Shown here: positions 10,734 through 19,224 of the stretch, piece after piece | How positions within the stretch are numbered: the stretch's first letter is position 1 | Layout of the letters: each line of letters opens with the position of its first letter | From: Pseudomonas mendocina | GTDB lineage: Bacteria; Pseudomonadota; Gammaproteobacteria; Pseudomonadales; Pseudomonadaceae | Assembly: GCF_900636545.1 (NCBI RefSeq) | Contig: NZ_LR134290.1 | Span: forward strand, 1,178,001-1,242,000 | Length of the DNA stretch: 64,000 nt | Reading direction: 5' to 3' | Program-made: the position numbers and the translations under genes | The notes under the pieces: model-generated | Told to the model about the DNA's origin: nothing | Seen by the model: only the letters and a program-made list of their open reading frames with translations | The model's database searches: none

Positions 10734-11894
10734 TCAATCCGGCCAATGCCAGGGCGGCTCATCGAGCATGCCCTGGCCGCGGATGCAGGTCTGGCCGAGC
10801 TGTTTGTCCAGTTCCAGGGTGTTGCATTCAGGGCTTTCCTTCAGCGTGGCGATCAGCCGGCTGGCGTGGGACACCACCCACACCTGGGTCTGTTTCGAGG
10901 CGGCGATGATCAGACGCCCAAGTGCCGGCAGCAAATCCGGATGCAGGCTGGTTTCCGGCTCGTTGAGCACCATCAGTGACGGTGGCCGTGGCGTGAGCAG
11001 GGCGGCCACTAGCAGCAGGTAGCGCAGGGTGCCGTCGGACAGTTCGGCGGCGCTCAACGGGCGCAGCAGACCTTCCTGGCGCAGTTCGACAGCGAAGCGC
11101 CCACCGGCCTGGAAATCGATATGTAGGTGGCTGCCGGGAAAGGCGTCATCAATGGCGGCGTTAAGCGCTTCGCGGTCGCCGATTTCGCGGATGGTTTGCA
11201 GTGCTGCGGCCAGGTCGCGACCGTCGTGGTGCAACACCGGTGTGCGCGTGCCGAGTTGCGGCTGGCGCGCCGGGGCGTCGGCGTCGCTGCGAAAGTGATC
11301 GTAGAAGCGCCAGCGGCGAATGGTTTCGCGTAGCTGGAAAACTTCCGGGCAATTCGGGTCGTTGCCGATCTGGTCGAACAGGCTGTCGTAGTTCGGCACG
11401 TGTTGGGCCAGTACCTGCCAACTGCGGCCTTCGCGCAGGCGCACCAGCGGCCCGCTGCGATCCACCAGCAGCGAGGCCGGGCGGTAGCTGGTACCGGCCC
11501 AAATGCATTCGCGTTTAATTTCCGGGTCGAGGGAAAAGGCCGAGTGGCTCGGTTCGGGCAGGCCGAGGGCGATGGCATAGCCGAAATCATCACCGGCAAA
11601 ACCCAGGCGCAGACGCATGGCGTTCTGCCGTGGGCCGCCCTGCACCGGCACATCACCTTTGAGCATGCGTCGGGAAATTTTCTCCGGTCCGGCCCAGAAG
11701 CTCGACTCCAGCCCACCTTCGCGTGCCAGCGCGTTGACCACGCCGCCCTGCGCGGTTTCCGCCAGCAGGCGCAGGGCACGGTAGAGATTGGATTTGCCGC
11801 TGCCGTTGGCGCCGGTGATCAGGTTGAGCCGGCCCAGCGGCAGGATCAGGCTGTTGATCGAGCGGTAGTTGGCGACGGCGAGGGTATGCAGCAT
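10734..11894 (-). CDS. Stand-alone AAA (RecF/OLD-like ABC-type) ATPase
   Basis: This 386-residue predicted ATPase begins LHTLAVANYRSINSLILPLGRLNLITGANGSGKSNLYRAL in two parts: the YRSI strand and Walker A GANGSGKS at about 30-37. Walker B is MVLNEPETSLHPDLLPALG and a downstream H-loop is VVSHASRLI. This is the AAA_21 type, a RecF/SMC-like fold without a coiled coil. No TOPRIM nuclease domain is present, so it is not a full OLD nuclease. It is alone apart from the downstream-facing small membrane gene. Its role is unknown; DNA repair or defence is only a guess. Confidence 0.85.
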   Translation of the reverse strand: MLHTLAVANYRSINSLILPLGRLNLITGANGSGKSNLYRALRLLAETAQGGVVNALAREGGLESSFWAGPEKISRRMLKGDVPVQGGPRQNAMRLRLGFAGDDFGYAIALGLPEPSHSAFSLDPEIKRECIWAGTSYRPASLLVDRSGPLVRLREGRSWQVLAQHVPNYDSLFDQIGNDPNCPEVFQLRETIRRWRFYDHFRSDADAPARQPQLGTRTPVLHHDGRDLAAALQTIREIGDREALNAAIDDAFPGSHLHIDFQAGGRFAVELRQEGLLRPLSAAELSDGTLRYLLLVAALLTPRPPSLMVLNEPETSLHPDLLPALGRLIIAASKQTQVWVVSHASRLIATLKESPECNTLELDKQLGQTCIRGQGMLDEPPWHWPD

Positions 11895-11918
11895 GCAGAT
11901 GTCGTCCTGACAGATGGT

Positions 11919-12287
11919 TTAGCGGCCATGACGCGGCGAGAACGCCACCCAGGCCAGCACCGGATAGCACAGGTAATGCAGGCTGAACAGAAACAGGCCC
12001 ATGGGGCTGGGCGTGTCCTGCAGATACATCATGCCCAGCAGGCCCAGGTAGAGCAGGCCGAGCACGCCGCCATAGAGCAGGGTGAAGCGCCAGCGCTCGA
12101 CGTTGCTCGGCGCTCGCCCGGCGCGCCAGTGAAATACCAGTGCCAGGCCGGCGGCGATGGCGGCGGCGATCAGCAGGGTGGTGAATACGCCGCCCAGGCG
12201 TACGAAGGTGCGCAGCAGCAGGTTCAGTACTATGGCCGCGATCACCCCGGCAGCCGCGTAGTAGCGAAGTTGCAGGCCCTGGTTCAC
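11919..12287 (-). CDS. Small four-helix membrane protein of unknown function
   Basis: The 122-residue protein has four hydrophobic segments (AAAGVIAAIVLNLLLRTF, TTLLIAAAIAAGLALVF, TLLYGGVLGLLYLGLLGMMY in part, LFLFSLHYLCYPVLAWVAF). It starts at a GTG whose last two bases form the stop of the upstream short-chain dehydrogenase gene (GTGA overlap), so it is translationally coupled to that gene. I do not recognise the family; it could be an accessory for the dehydrogenase's membrane substrate. Confidence 0.75.
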   Translation of the reverse strand: MNQGLQLRYYAAAGVIAAIVLNLLLRTFVRLGGVFTTLLIAAAIAAGLALVFHWRAGRAPSNVERWRFTLLYGGVLGLLYLGLLGMMYLQDTPSPMGLFLFSLHYLCYPVLAWVAFSPRHGR

Positions 12288-13114
12288 AGGTTTTGCACCA
12301 GACCGAAGCGTTTGCGCAGCACACGCTCGAGCAGTGCCTTTGGCAGCAGCGTGGCGAGCAATGGCAGGGCGCGGCTGCCATTGCCCAGACGCAGCAGGCG
12401 CGGGCGTTTGTCGCGCTGTACGGCGGCCAGCAGTTGTGCGGCGAAGTCGCTGGCCGGCGTCGGGTTGTCCTGCGAGGCATTGGCGCGGGCGCGGATGCCG
12501 TCACGCAGCGGCCACCAGGGCGAGTCCTGGCGGATCAGCGCTTCGGCCTGCTGGCTGGCGTTGGCGCCGAAACTGGAGGCGATGGCGCCGGGCTGCACTT
12601 CCATCACCTCGATGGAGAAGGGCGCCAGTTCCATGCGTAGGGCGTCGCTCAGGGCGTGCACGGCGGCCTTGGAGGCGCAATAGGCGCCAGCGAAAGGCGT
12701 GACCAAGAGCGCGGAAACGCTGCCGATATTGACCACCAGGCCGCGGCTGCGGCGCAGTAGTGGGAAGAAGGCGCGGGTTACGCCGACGATGGAGAACACG
12801 TTGGTTTCGAATTGCCGCTGCATGGCTTCCACACCGCCGTCGAGCAGCGGGCCCATGGCGCCGTAACCGGCGTTGTTGATCAGCACGTCGAGGCCGCCGA
12901 TCTCTTCGCTCAGGCGTGTGGCCAGTCGCTGCAGCGCCTCGCCATCGTTGACGTCGAGCTGCACTGCATGGAATCCGGCCTGTTCGAGTGCCGCTAGGTC
13001 ATCGTCCTTGCGCGCCGTGGCCCAGACCGTATAGCCAGCCGCCTTGAAGGTATCGGCCAGGGCGCGGCCGATGCCGCTGGAGCAACCGGTGATCAGGACG
13101 CTGGGTTGAGACAT
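12284..13114 (-). CDS. Short-chain dehydrogenase/reductase (classical SDR)
   Basis: The 276-residue NAD(P)-dependent oxidoreductase has the cofactor motif TGCSSGIGRALAD (TGxxxGxG) at about 9-21, the NNAG motif in DVLINNAGYGAMGP, catalytic Ser in NIGSVSA, and the YxxxK element as AYCASKAAVHAL. Note that the Tyr is followed by C-A-S-K, so Y and K keep the canonical spacing. The C-terminus is longer than minimal SDRs. RAR next to TARK suggests NADP preference (inference). It forms a coupled pair with the small membrane gene. The substrate is unknown. Confidence 0.92.
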   Translation of the reverse strand: MSQPSVLITGCSSGIGRALADTFKAAGYTVWATARKDDDLAALEQAGFHAVQLDVNDGEALQRLATRLSEEIGGLDVLINNAGYGAMGPLLDGGVEAMQRQFETNVFSIVGVTRAFFPLLRRSRGLVVNIGSVSALLVTPFAGAYCASKAAVHALSDALRMELAPFSIEVMEVQPGAIASSFGANASQQAEALIRQDSPWWPLRDGIRARANASQDNPTPASDFAAQLLAAVQRDKRPRLLRLGNGSRALPLLATLLPKALLERVLRKRFGLVQNL

Positions 13115-13228
13115 GCGCGTGGCTCCCTGAGACGCGAATGGGGTTGCAGCTTAGCAGGCTTGGATTGAGGTGGACTGTTCGCCTAGGCTCCTGAGCCCGC
13201 TCTACGCGCTGAGGATGTAGGTGGAGGG

Positions 13229-13305
13229 GTAGGGCGCACTCGGCTTTGGCTTCCTGCGGCGCTCTACCTCCTGCATCCACGCAGTCGTCGCGAAGCAGTA
13301 CGCCG
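13229..13305. repeat. Dispersed repeat, copy 1
   Basis: About 77 bp (GTAGGGCGCACTCGGCTTTG and onward to GAAGCAGTACGCCG) recurs with few changes at 19131-19206. A second shared block (GGACTGTTCGC, then CTCCTGAG and CCGC-CTACG) lies at 13171-13206 here and 19230-19266 there, in the opposite order relative to the first block. On the minus strand both copies read MDAGGR-QEAKAE, the source of spurious ORFs. The rest of 13115-13407 has further fragments (GGCCGCCCTACG) and no gene. Confidence 0.7.
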
Positions 13306-13407
13306 TTGGCGTTGTGCTGCCATGCTTGGTTTGGCTCGGCGGGCTACTCGCTGCGCTCGTGAGGCCGCCCTACGTCACGGTTCGCTCCACGCATTGACTC
13401 CTATGAC

Positions 13408-13872
13408 TTAGCGTAGGAACTTGCCTTGCAAGCGCTCGGCACGAAACTCCAAGCTGTTTGGGCGATAGCCGCTGCGCAGGTCAGGCAGGGGCAGGCAGTC
13501 GCTCCAGCTAGCGCCCGGCAGCAGCTCGCCCGGGCCACTGTAGCGCGGCGATTCATACAGGCGCTGGGCCAGGTTGGTGGCGTTGCCGGGCCTGTAGGCC
13601 GCGACCTCCCAGCGCAGCTCCAGCAGGGCGGCATCGCTGCCGTTCTTCAGGTCGATGGCCAGCGGGCGATCGGCGGGGCAGCGCTGCGGATCGTAGCTCA
13701 GGCGTAGTTCGAGATGGGCAAGGTAGCGTTCGTCCTGGCTTTCCTGCCAGATCACCCAGGTGGCCACCAGGCCCAGACCGACCAGCGCGGCCATGGACAC
13801 CGGCAGAGCCTTGGTCGGGTAGCGGATCAGCAGAATCAGCCAGGTGATGACGAGTACGACACCGAACAGCAT
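13408..13872 (-). CDS. Conserved hypothetical membrane-anchored protein
   Basis: The 154-residue product has two N-terminal membrane segments (MLFGVVLVITWLILLIRY and VSMAALVGLGLVATWVIW) and an extracytoplasmic domain of about 100 residues with beta-rich text (LELRLSYDPQRCPADRPLAIDLKNGS split: LAIDLKNGSDAALLELRWEV). That domain recalls small Ig-like periplasmic modules. The ATG at 13872 is preferred over a TTG six codons upstream because AAAGGG sits at the right distance. It lies downstream of, but is separated by 325 bp from, algA. I do not recognise a function. Confidence 0.78.
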   Translation of the reverse strand: MLFGVVLVITWLILLIRYPTKALPVSMAALVGLGLVATWVIWQESQDERYLAHLELRLSYDPQRCPADRPLAIDLKNGSDAALLELRWEVAAYRPGNATNLAQRLYESPRYSGPGELLPGASWSDCLPLPDLRSGYRPNSLEFRAERLQGKFLR

Positions 13873-14197
13873 GAGGGCAGCCCTTTGCAAAGTCTGCGCT
13901 CATCCTACACAAGGTGTCAGGTCAGGGTAACCGCGTGGGCTGTCGCAGAGTGTGACAGCTTTGTCCGTGGGAAAGGGCAAGGACGAGATAGCCCGAATGG
14001 CTTGGGTGTCTTGGCCCTCCCAATGAGAGAGGGGGCTCACTGCGTAGGCCCCGGATGAATTTTCGCGTAAGTGGGCCGTCAGGTGCGCTGAGAGTTTCGC
14101 GGACAATTCCGCTCCCACAACCTGAGTGCTGTCAGCCTCCTGTGTGTAGGCTCTGGCACCCGTGAGAGAGGACTTGTCCGCGATTGCTACCGAGTGG

Positions 14198-15634
14198 CTA
14201 GCTTGCGGCGCGTACGGTCACGGCTTCGCTGCGACCGTACACATCTTCCAGGCGCTCGATATCGTCCTCGCCCAGGTAGGTACCGGACTGCACTTCGATG
14301 ATCTCCAGCGGGATCTTGCCCGGGTTGGAGAGGCGGTGTACGGCGGTCATCGGGATATAGCAGGACTGGTTTTCGGTGAGCAGGAACTCACGTTCGTCGC
14401 AGGTGACCTTGGCCGTGCCGGACACCACGATCCAGTGCTCGGCGCGGTGGTGGTGCATCTGCAAGGACAGCTGCGCACCCGGCTTGACGGTAATGTGCTT
14501 GACCTGGAAGCGGCCGCCCATGTCCACCGAGTCGTACGAACCCCACGGGCGGTAGACCTCACAGTGGTTCTGGGTCTCGCTGCGACCCTGCGCGTCGAGC
14601 TTGCTGACCAGCTTCTTGACGTCCTGCACGCGGTCCTTGTGCGCCACCATCATGGCGTCCTTGGTTTCTACGACGACTATGTCTTCCAGGCCGAGAACCG
14701 AGACCAGCTTGCCGTTGCCGTGGATCAGGCAGTTGCGGCTGTCCTCGACCACCACGTCGCCCTTGGTGACGTTGCCGGCTTCGTCCTTGTCGTGCACTTC
14801 CCAGATCGACGACCAACTGCCGACATCGTTCCAGCCGGCGGCCAGCGGCACCACGCAGGCGCGGCTGGTCTTCTCCATCACCGCGTAGTCGATGGAGTTG
14901 TCCGGGCAGCAGGCGAAGGTGGCCGGGTCGATGGCGATCTGCGTGCCCTCGCGCTGGCTGCGCTCCAGCGCCAGCAGGCAGGTGTCGTAGATATCCACGT
15001 CGTGATGCTTGAGCTCTTCGAGGAAGCGGCTGGCGCGGAACAGGAACATGCCGCTGTTCCAGTAGTAGTCGCCGCTCTTCACGTACTCGGTGGCACGTTT
15101 GGCATCGGGCTTCTCGACGAAGTTGGCGACGCGCGCCACGCCGTCGGGCAGGGTGCCGTCGGCCTGGCCGCGGATGTAGCCGTAACCGGTTTCCGGCCGG
15201 TTGGCCGGCACGCCGAACAGCACCATCTCGCCTTTTTCTGCGGCCACGGTGGCCAGCGCCAGGGCCTGGCGGAAGGCTTGCTGATCATCCAGCACGTGGT
15301 CGGCGGGCAGCACCAGCATCAGCTCGTCACGGCCTTCGGCGATCAGTTGCAGGGCCGCCATGGCCACGGCCGGTGCGGTATTGCGGCCGAAGGGCTCGAG
15401 CAGCAGCATTTGCGCCTGCTGGCCGATCTGCTCCAGTTGCTCGAGCACGATGAAACGGTGCTCCTGATTGGACACCAGCACTGGCGGCTGCATGCCCTCG
15501 ATGGACAGGCGCTGCAAGGTCTGCTGGAACAGCGTTTGCTCACCGGTCAGGGCGAGGAACTGCTTGGGATACAGCTTGCGCGAAAGAGGCCAGAGTCGCG
15601 AGCCGCTGCCACCGGAAAGGATGATGGGGGTCAT
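14198..15634 (-). CDS. algA: Bifunctional phosphomannose isomerase / GDP-mannose pyrophosphorylase AlgA
   Basis: It makes mannose-6-phosphate from fructose-6-phosphate and later converts mannose-1-phosphate plus GTP to GDP-mannose, the first and third steps of alginate precursor synthesis. The N-terminal nucleotidyltransferase begins TPIILSGGSGSRLWPLSRK; FVEKP and YYWNSGMFLF are conserved sugar-site motifs. The C-terminal cupin isomerase domain (about 340-478) has QLSLQMHHHRAEHWIVVSG in part, with the metal-binding histidines. At 478 residues it is the normal size. It is the last gene of the alginate operon, 102 bp after algF; in P. aeruginosa algA can also have a weak internal promoter, not identifiable here. 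Confidence 0.97.
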   Translation of the reverse strand: MTPIILSGGSGSRLWPLSRKLYPKQFLALTGEQTLFQQTLQRLSIEGMQPPVLVSNQEHRFIVLEQLEQIGQQAQMLLLEPFGRNTAPAVAMAALQLIAEGRDELMLVLPADHVLDDQQAFRQALALATVAAEKGEMVLFGVPANRPETGYGYIRGQADGTLPDGVARVANFVEKPDAKRATEYVKSGDYYWNSGMFLFRASRFLEELKHHDVDIYDTCLLALERSQREGTQIAIDPATFACCPDNSIDYAVMEKTSRACVVPLAAGWNDVGSWSSIWEVHDKDEAGNVTKGDVVVEDSRNCLIHGNGKLVSVLGLEDIVVVETKDAMMVAHKDRVQDVKKLVSKLDAQGRSETQNHCEVYRPWGSYDSVDMGGRFQVKHITVKPGAQLSLQMHHHRAEHWIVVSGTAKVTCDEREFLLTENQSCYIPMTAVHRLSNPGKIPLEIIEVQSGTYLGEDDIERLEDVYGRSEAVTVRAAS

Positions 15635-15736
15635 GGTTGTGTCTCTCCTGAACGATTGATCAAGTGGTTTGCCCGTGTCGTGTCGGTGCGACGTGTGCCC
15701 GCCGTTTTCCTTGTTCTAGAAAATCCATTCACTGCA

Positions 15737-16384
15737 TCAACCGTCGATGGGGCGCTTGACCCACACCGGCGAAAATTTGCCCTGGCCGCCGGTGACGAAC
15801 AGGCTGACCACTTCACCGCGTTCCAGGGTGACCGGCTTCAGGTCGGCGACCTTGCGCTCACCGTCGAACAGCGCCAGGCCGACCTTGACCGGGTTGATCT
15901 CACGGTCGCCACGACCGTCCGGCTTCACGTCGGCGACCACGGCGGTCTTGCCGTCAGCGGTCTTCACGCTCAGGGTGCTATCGGTCAGGTTCTGCACGCG
16001 CAGCAGCGCTTTCTGGCGGCTGGTGAAGGGCGGCTCCTCGACCAGGCGCGGCTTGTCGCCGGTCTGGCTGACCAGGGTGTAGTAATGCTCGGGTGCCAGG
16101 TCCACCGGCATCTGCGAGTTGCCTACCTGGGCCTGATAGCTGCCGGCCGGAAGGAACTTGAAGTCGCTCGAACCCAGCGGCGAGATCTGCTTGAGCTGGG
16201 TCTGTCCGACGCTGACATCGAGTTCGGAGCTGCTGGCGTTGTAGGCGCGGACGAAGGCCGAACCCTTGGGCGCCTTGGGTCCGTAGAGGGCGCCGTCATC
16301 GGCTTGTGCCTGGATCATGCCGAGGCCCAGAGCCAGGGCGCAGGCGCCCAGGGTGAAGCGGCGTAGAGTGGTTTGATTGCTCAT
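15737..16384 (-). CDS. algF: Alginate O-acetylation protein AlgF
   Basis: The 215-residue periplasmic protein is needed with AlgI, AlgJ and AlgX for O-acetylation of mannuronate residues. It has a cleavable signal peptide (RRFTLGACALALGLGMIQAQA, cut after about residue 28) and a beta-rich body (GSAFVRAYNASSSELDVSVG, PLGSSDFKFLPAGSYQAQVG). The start at ATG 16384 is preceded by AAGGAGGACTATCCG; the longer frame upstream is not needed. It lies 25 bp after algJ. The fold is known from family work to be an adaptor without clear catalytic residues. Confidence 0.95.
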   Translation of the reverse strand: MSNQTTLRRFTLGACALALGLGMIQAQADDGALYGPKAPKGSAFVRAYNASSSELDVSVGQTQLKQISPLGSSDFKFLPAGSYQAQVGNSQMPVDLAPEHYYTLVSQTGDKPRLVEEPPFTSRQKALLRVQNLTDSTLSVKTADGKTAVVADVKPDGRGDREINPVKVGLALFDGERKVADLKPVTLERGEVVSLFVTGGQGKFSPVWVKRPIDG

Positions 16385-16409
16385 CGGATAGTCCTCCTTG
16401 GGGGATGAA

Positions 16410-17543
16410 TCAGTGACTGGCTGCAGCCAGCCCCTGGCGCTCGCCACCGTCTTTGAGTGCGGCGAGCCATTGCGGGTCGAAATCGGTGAAGTCGCTGGTC
16501 ATCGGCAGGTAGCGCTCGGGGAATTCCCAGATCACCAACTGCGGTGGGTTGTTCTCGAACTCCTCGCTCTGCAGGTACTTGAGCATCGGCACCAGCGGGC
16601 CACCGCCTTCTTCGGCGTGGTTGGCCAGGTCGCGTTGCAGGTGCTCGCGCAGGGCACCAGCGAAATTCCAGGCAGGATTGGCGCTGTAGCTGGTGCCGAC
16701 CAGCGTCACCGGCAGGTCGCTGTCGCCGAACAGGTCGTCGCCACCACCTTCGGCGGCATGGGTTTCACGCTGCTGCAGGCGGTCGGCCTGCGGCATCAGG
16801 CTTTCGAACAAGGGGGCCAGCGGCAGGAAGCGGGTCAGGTCTCCCTCGTGCGCGCGGGTTTCCACGGTCTCGGTGACGAACTGCTGTGGCTCGCCACGCA
16901 GCTCGATGGCGCTGCGCACCACTTCGCTCAGCGCCTTGGCAGTGACGTCGGCGCCCTCCGGGGTCCAGTGGGTGTCGGTACGCAGGAACATCGGCGCCTG
17001 ATTCTTGGCCGCTTGCAGCGGTACGAGCAGGTCCGGCGCGGCGATCCCGGCATTGCGCACCGCGCGGTGAAAGCGCGGGTAGAGGCTGCGCTGCAGGGCA
17101 CTGGGACGATGGTTGCCGATGTGCTCCGGGTACAGGCGGGTCTTGGCCGGGACGATGGCCAGCAGCAGCTGGATATCGCGCTCTTCCAGTTGGCGCTGCA
17201 CGCCGCGGATCAGTGCCAGGTTGTCGCGCATCTGGCGCTGGCCGTCGGCTACCGGGTCGAACTCCTCGTCCGAATACAGCCAGCCGTCCTCGCCGATCAC
17301 CAGGCCACTGCGTCCTTCTCCGAAGAGCAGGTATTCCACGGCCGCCCAGAGGTTGATGCCCGCCTGCTTGAGCGGGAAGTTCTCGTCGTAGTGACGTTCG
17401 ATGCTTTTTGCCAGGCCGCCGTCGAGCACGCTTGGCTGCGCCGGCATGTGGTAGTCGGCGAGCCTGGTCAGGGCGAGTAGGCTGGCCGGCAACAGCAGCA
17501 GGGCGAACAGCACGACGTAGAGGGTCTTGAAGGAGCGATTCAT
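16410..17543 (-). CDS. algJ: Alginate O-acetyltransferase AlgJ
   Basis: The SGNH-like acetyltransferase is tethered at the periplasmic face by an uncleaved N-terminal helix (TLYVVLFALLLLPASLLAL, residues 7-25). Conserved catalytic elements are the Asp-x-His in LRTDTHWTPEGADVT and the serine in VGTSYSANPAWNFAG. Length is 377 residues, near the usual 390. The start at ATG 17543 has GGAGGCCGAGA before it. It works with AlgI, which passes the acetyl group across the membrane, and lies 13 bp downstream of algI. Confidence 0.95.
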   Translation of the reverse strand: MNRSFKTLYVVLFALLLLPASLLALTRLADYHMPAQPSVLDGGLAKSIERHYDENFPLKQAGINLWAAVEYLLFGEGRSGLVIGEDGWLYSDEEFDPVADGQRQMRDNLALIRGVQRQLEERDIQLLLAIVPAKTRLYPEHIGNHRPSALQRSLYPRFHRAVRNAGIAAPDLLVPLQAAKNQAPMFLRTDTHWTPEGADVTAKALSEVVRSAIELRGEPQQFVTETVETRAHEGDLTRFLPLAPLFESLMPQADRLQQRETHAAEGGGDDLFGDSDLPVTLVGTSYSANPAWNFAGALREHLQRDLANHAEEGGGPLVPMLKYLQSEEFENNPPQLVIWEFPERYLPMTSDFTDFDPQWLAALKDGGERQGLAAASH

Positions 17544-17556
17544 TCTCGGCCTCCGC

Positions 17557-19008
17557 TCAGAACTGGAAGTAGAGGAAGGGGGAGTAGCTCTGCGCCGAGA
17601 GCTTGAGCAGCGACACGCAGAACAGCACCAGCAGGGCGCCACGCAGGGCCACCATGCGCAGGTCGATGGCCTGCAGGGCGACGCCAGCGCTGGCCAGGAT
17701 CAGGCCCGGTTCATGGCTGCGGCTGGCGAGGAACTGGCGCGCGCCGCAGACTCCGATCACCACCCAGGCCAGCACCAGCGTGACCATTTGCAGCCCGGTG
17801 ATGCGTGCCAGGGTCAGTTCGCTCAGGTGCCAGTCAGCAAAGCTGAACAGCGCGGCATACATGCGTCCGGCCACCTCCAGGTTCTCGGCGCGGAAGATCA
17901 CCCAGCCAAGCATCACCAGCAGCAGGGTGAAGGCCCATTTCAGTGGGTTGAACAGGGTCGGCGCAGCCTTCACGCCCATGGCCCGTTCGATGGCCAGCCA
18001 CATGCCGTGCCAGGCGCCCCAGATCAGGAAGGTCCAGTTGGCGCCGTGCCAGAAACCGCCCAGCAGCATGGTCAGGAACAGGTTGCGATAGGTGTTGAAG
18101 GTGCCGTGGCGGTTGCCGCCCAGGGGCACGTACAAATAGTCGCGTAGCCAGGTGGACAGGCTGATGTGCCAGCGCCGCCAGAACTCGGTGATCGACTGGC
18201 TGATATAGGGCTGGTTGAAGTTCTCCATGAAGCGGAAGCCCATCATCAGGCCCAGGCCGATGGCCATGTCGCTATAACCGGAGAAGTCGAAGTACAGCTG
18301 CGCGGTGTAGGCGATCATGCCCAGCCAGGCGTCGCCGGTGCTGGGGTTCTCCAGGGCGAAGCAGTGGTCGACCAGCGGCGCCAGGCTGTCGGCGATGAAC
18401 ACCTTCTTGACGAAACCCTGCATGAAGCGTGTGGCGCCTTCGCTGAACTTGTCGATGCTGTGGGTGCGGTCGGTGAACTGGTCGGCCAGGTCTTTGTAGC
18501 GCAGTACGGGGCCGGCGATCAGCTGCGGGAACAGGGCGATGAAAGCGGCGAAGTTGATCAGGTTGCGCGTTGGCTCGGTGTCGCGGCGATACACGTCGAT
18601 CAGGTAGCTGATCGACTGGAAGATGTAGAAGGAGATACCGATCGGCAGGATCACCGAGGTGAGGATGAAGGGCTCCATCCCCATCGATTCGAGCACCGCA
18701 TTGATGTTGGCCACGCCGAAGTTGGCGTACTTGAAGTAACCCAGCGTGGCCAGGTTGCCGACCACCCCGGCCACCACCCAGCGGCGCGCCGCCTGGGTGC
18801 CGGCATGGGCGTGAATGCGCAGGCCGAACAGGTAGTTCCACAGCGTCACGGCGGCGAACAGCAGGAGGAAGTCCACCCGCCACCAGGCATAGAAGGTGTA
18901 GCTGCCGATCAGGATCAGCAGGTTGCGCCCGCGATTCGGGCACAGGTAGTACAAGCCGAGGAAGATCGGCAGAAACAGGAACAAAAAGACGTTGGATGAA
19001 AAGACCAT
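17557..19008 (-). CDS. algI: Membrane-bound O-acyltransferase AlgI
   Basis: This 483-residue MBOAT protein transfers the acetyl group from a cytoplasmic donor across the inner membrane to AlgJ. It starts MVFSSNVFLFLFLPIFLGLYY and has about ten membrane segments. The MBOAT region has WRRWHISLSTWLRDYLYVPLG and, further on, LLGGFWHGANWTFLIWGAWHG in part, with the essential histidine. ATG 19008 has GGAGAAGCACGG before it; the much longer open frame runs into a dispersed repeat and is spurious. It is separated from algL by 216 bp of repeat DNA, the only large gap between algD and algF. Confidence 0.96.
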   Translation of the reverse strand: MVFSSNVFLFLFLPIFLGLYYLCPNRGRNLLILIGSYTFYAWWRVDFLLLFAAVTLWNYLFGLRIHAHAGTQAARRWVVAGVVGNLATLGYFKYANFGVANINAVLESMGMEPFILTSVILPIGISFYIFQSISYLIDVYRRDTEPTRNLINFAAFIALFPQLIAGPVLRYKDLADQFTDRTHSIDKFSEGATRFMQGFVKKVFIADSLAPLVDHCFALENPSTGDAWLGMIAYTAQLYFDFSGYSDMAIGLGLMMGFRFMENFNQPYISQSITEFWRRWHISLSTWLRDYLYVPLGGNRHGTFNTYRNLFLTMLLGGFWHGANWTFLIWGAWHGMWLAIERAMGVKAAPTLFNPLKWAFTLLLVMLGWVIFRAENLEVAGRMYAALFSFADWHLSELTLARITGLQMVTLVLAWVVIGVCGARQFLASRSHEPGLILASAGVALQAIDLRMVALRGALLVLFCVSLLKLSAQSYSPFLYFQF

Positions 19009-19130
19009 CCGTGCTTCTCCGTGAACAGTCGGGGCAGCGCCCCCCTTTCCCCCCGGCGAGCGGAGGGTTTGTTTTGTTGCATACGATGGCTGACTGCTTG
19101 CCCTACGCGGCCCTGCCGGCTGCTCTCGCC

Positions 19131-19206
19131 GTAGGGCGTACTCGGCTTTTGCCTCCTGCGTCTCTCTACCTCCTGCATCCATGCAGTCGTCGCGAAGCAG
19201 TACGCC
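19131..19206. repeat. Dispersed repeat, copy 2, inside the alginate operon
   Basis: It matches 13229-13305 nearly base for base and is followed by a second shared block at 19230-19266. The 216-bp algL-algI gap (19009-19224) is essentially this repeat plus related fragments (ATGGCTGACTGCTTGCCCTACG). No T-tailed hairpin is evident, so transcription probably reads through to algI. Confidence 0.7.
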
Positions 19207-19224
19207 GGGTGAATCTCTTAAACG

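Noticed and set aside
12999-13280. Frames starting MDAGGR...QEAKAE (also before algI)
   Set aside because: Both copies come from a dispersed repeat and are not conserved as protein; the true starts of the neighbouring genes have good RBSs.
14162-16366. 734-codon open frame opposite algA and algF
   Set aside because: It is the antisense shadow of two certain genes with high third-position G/C; its residues (Val/Gly/His-rich) show no domain.
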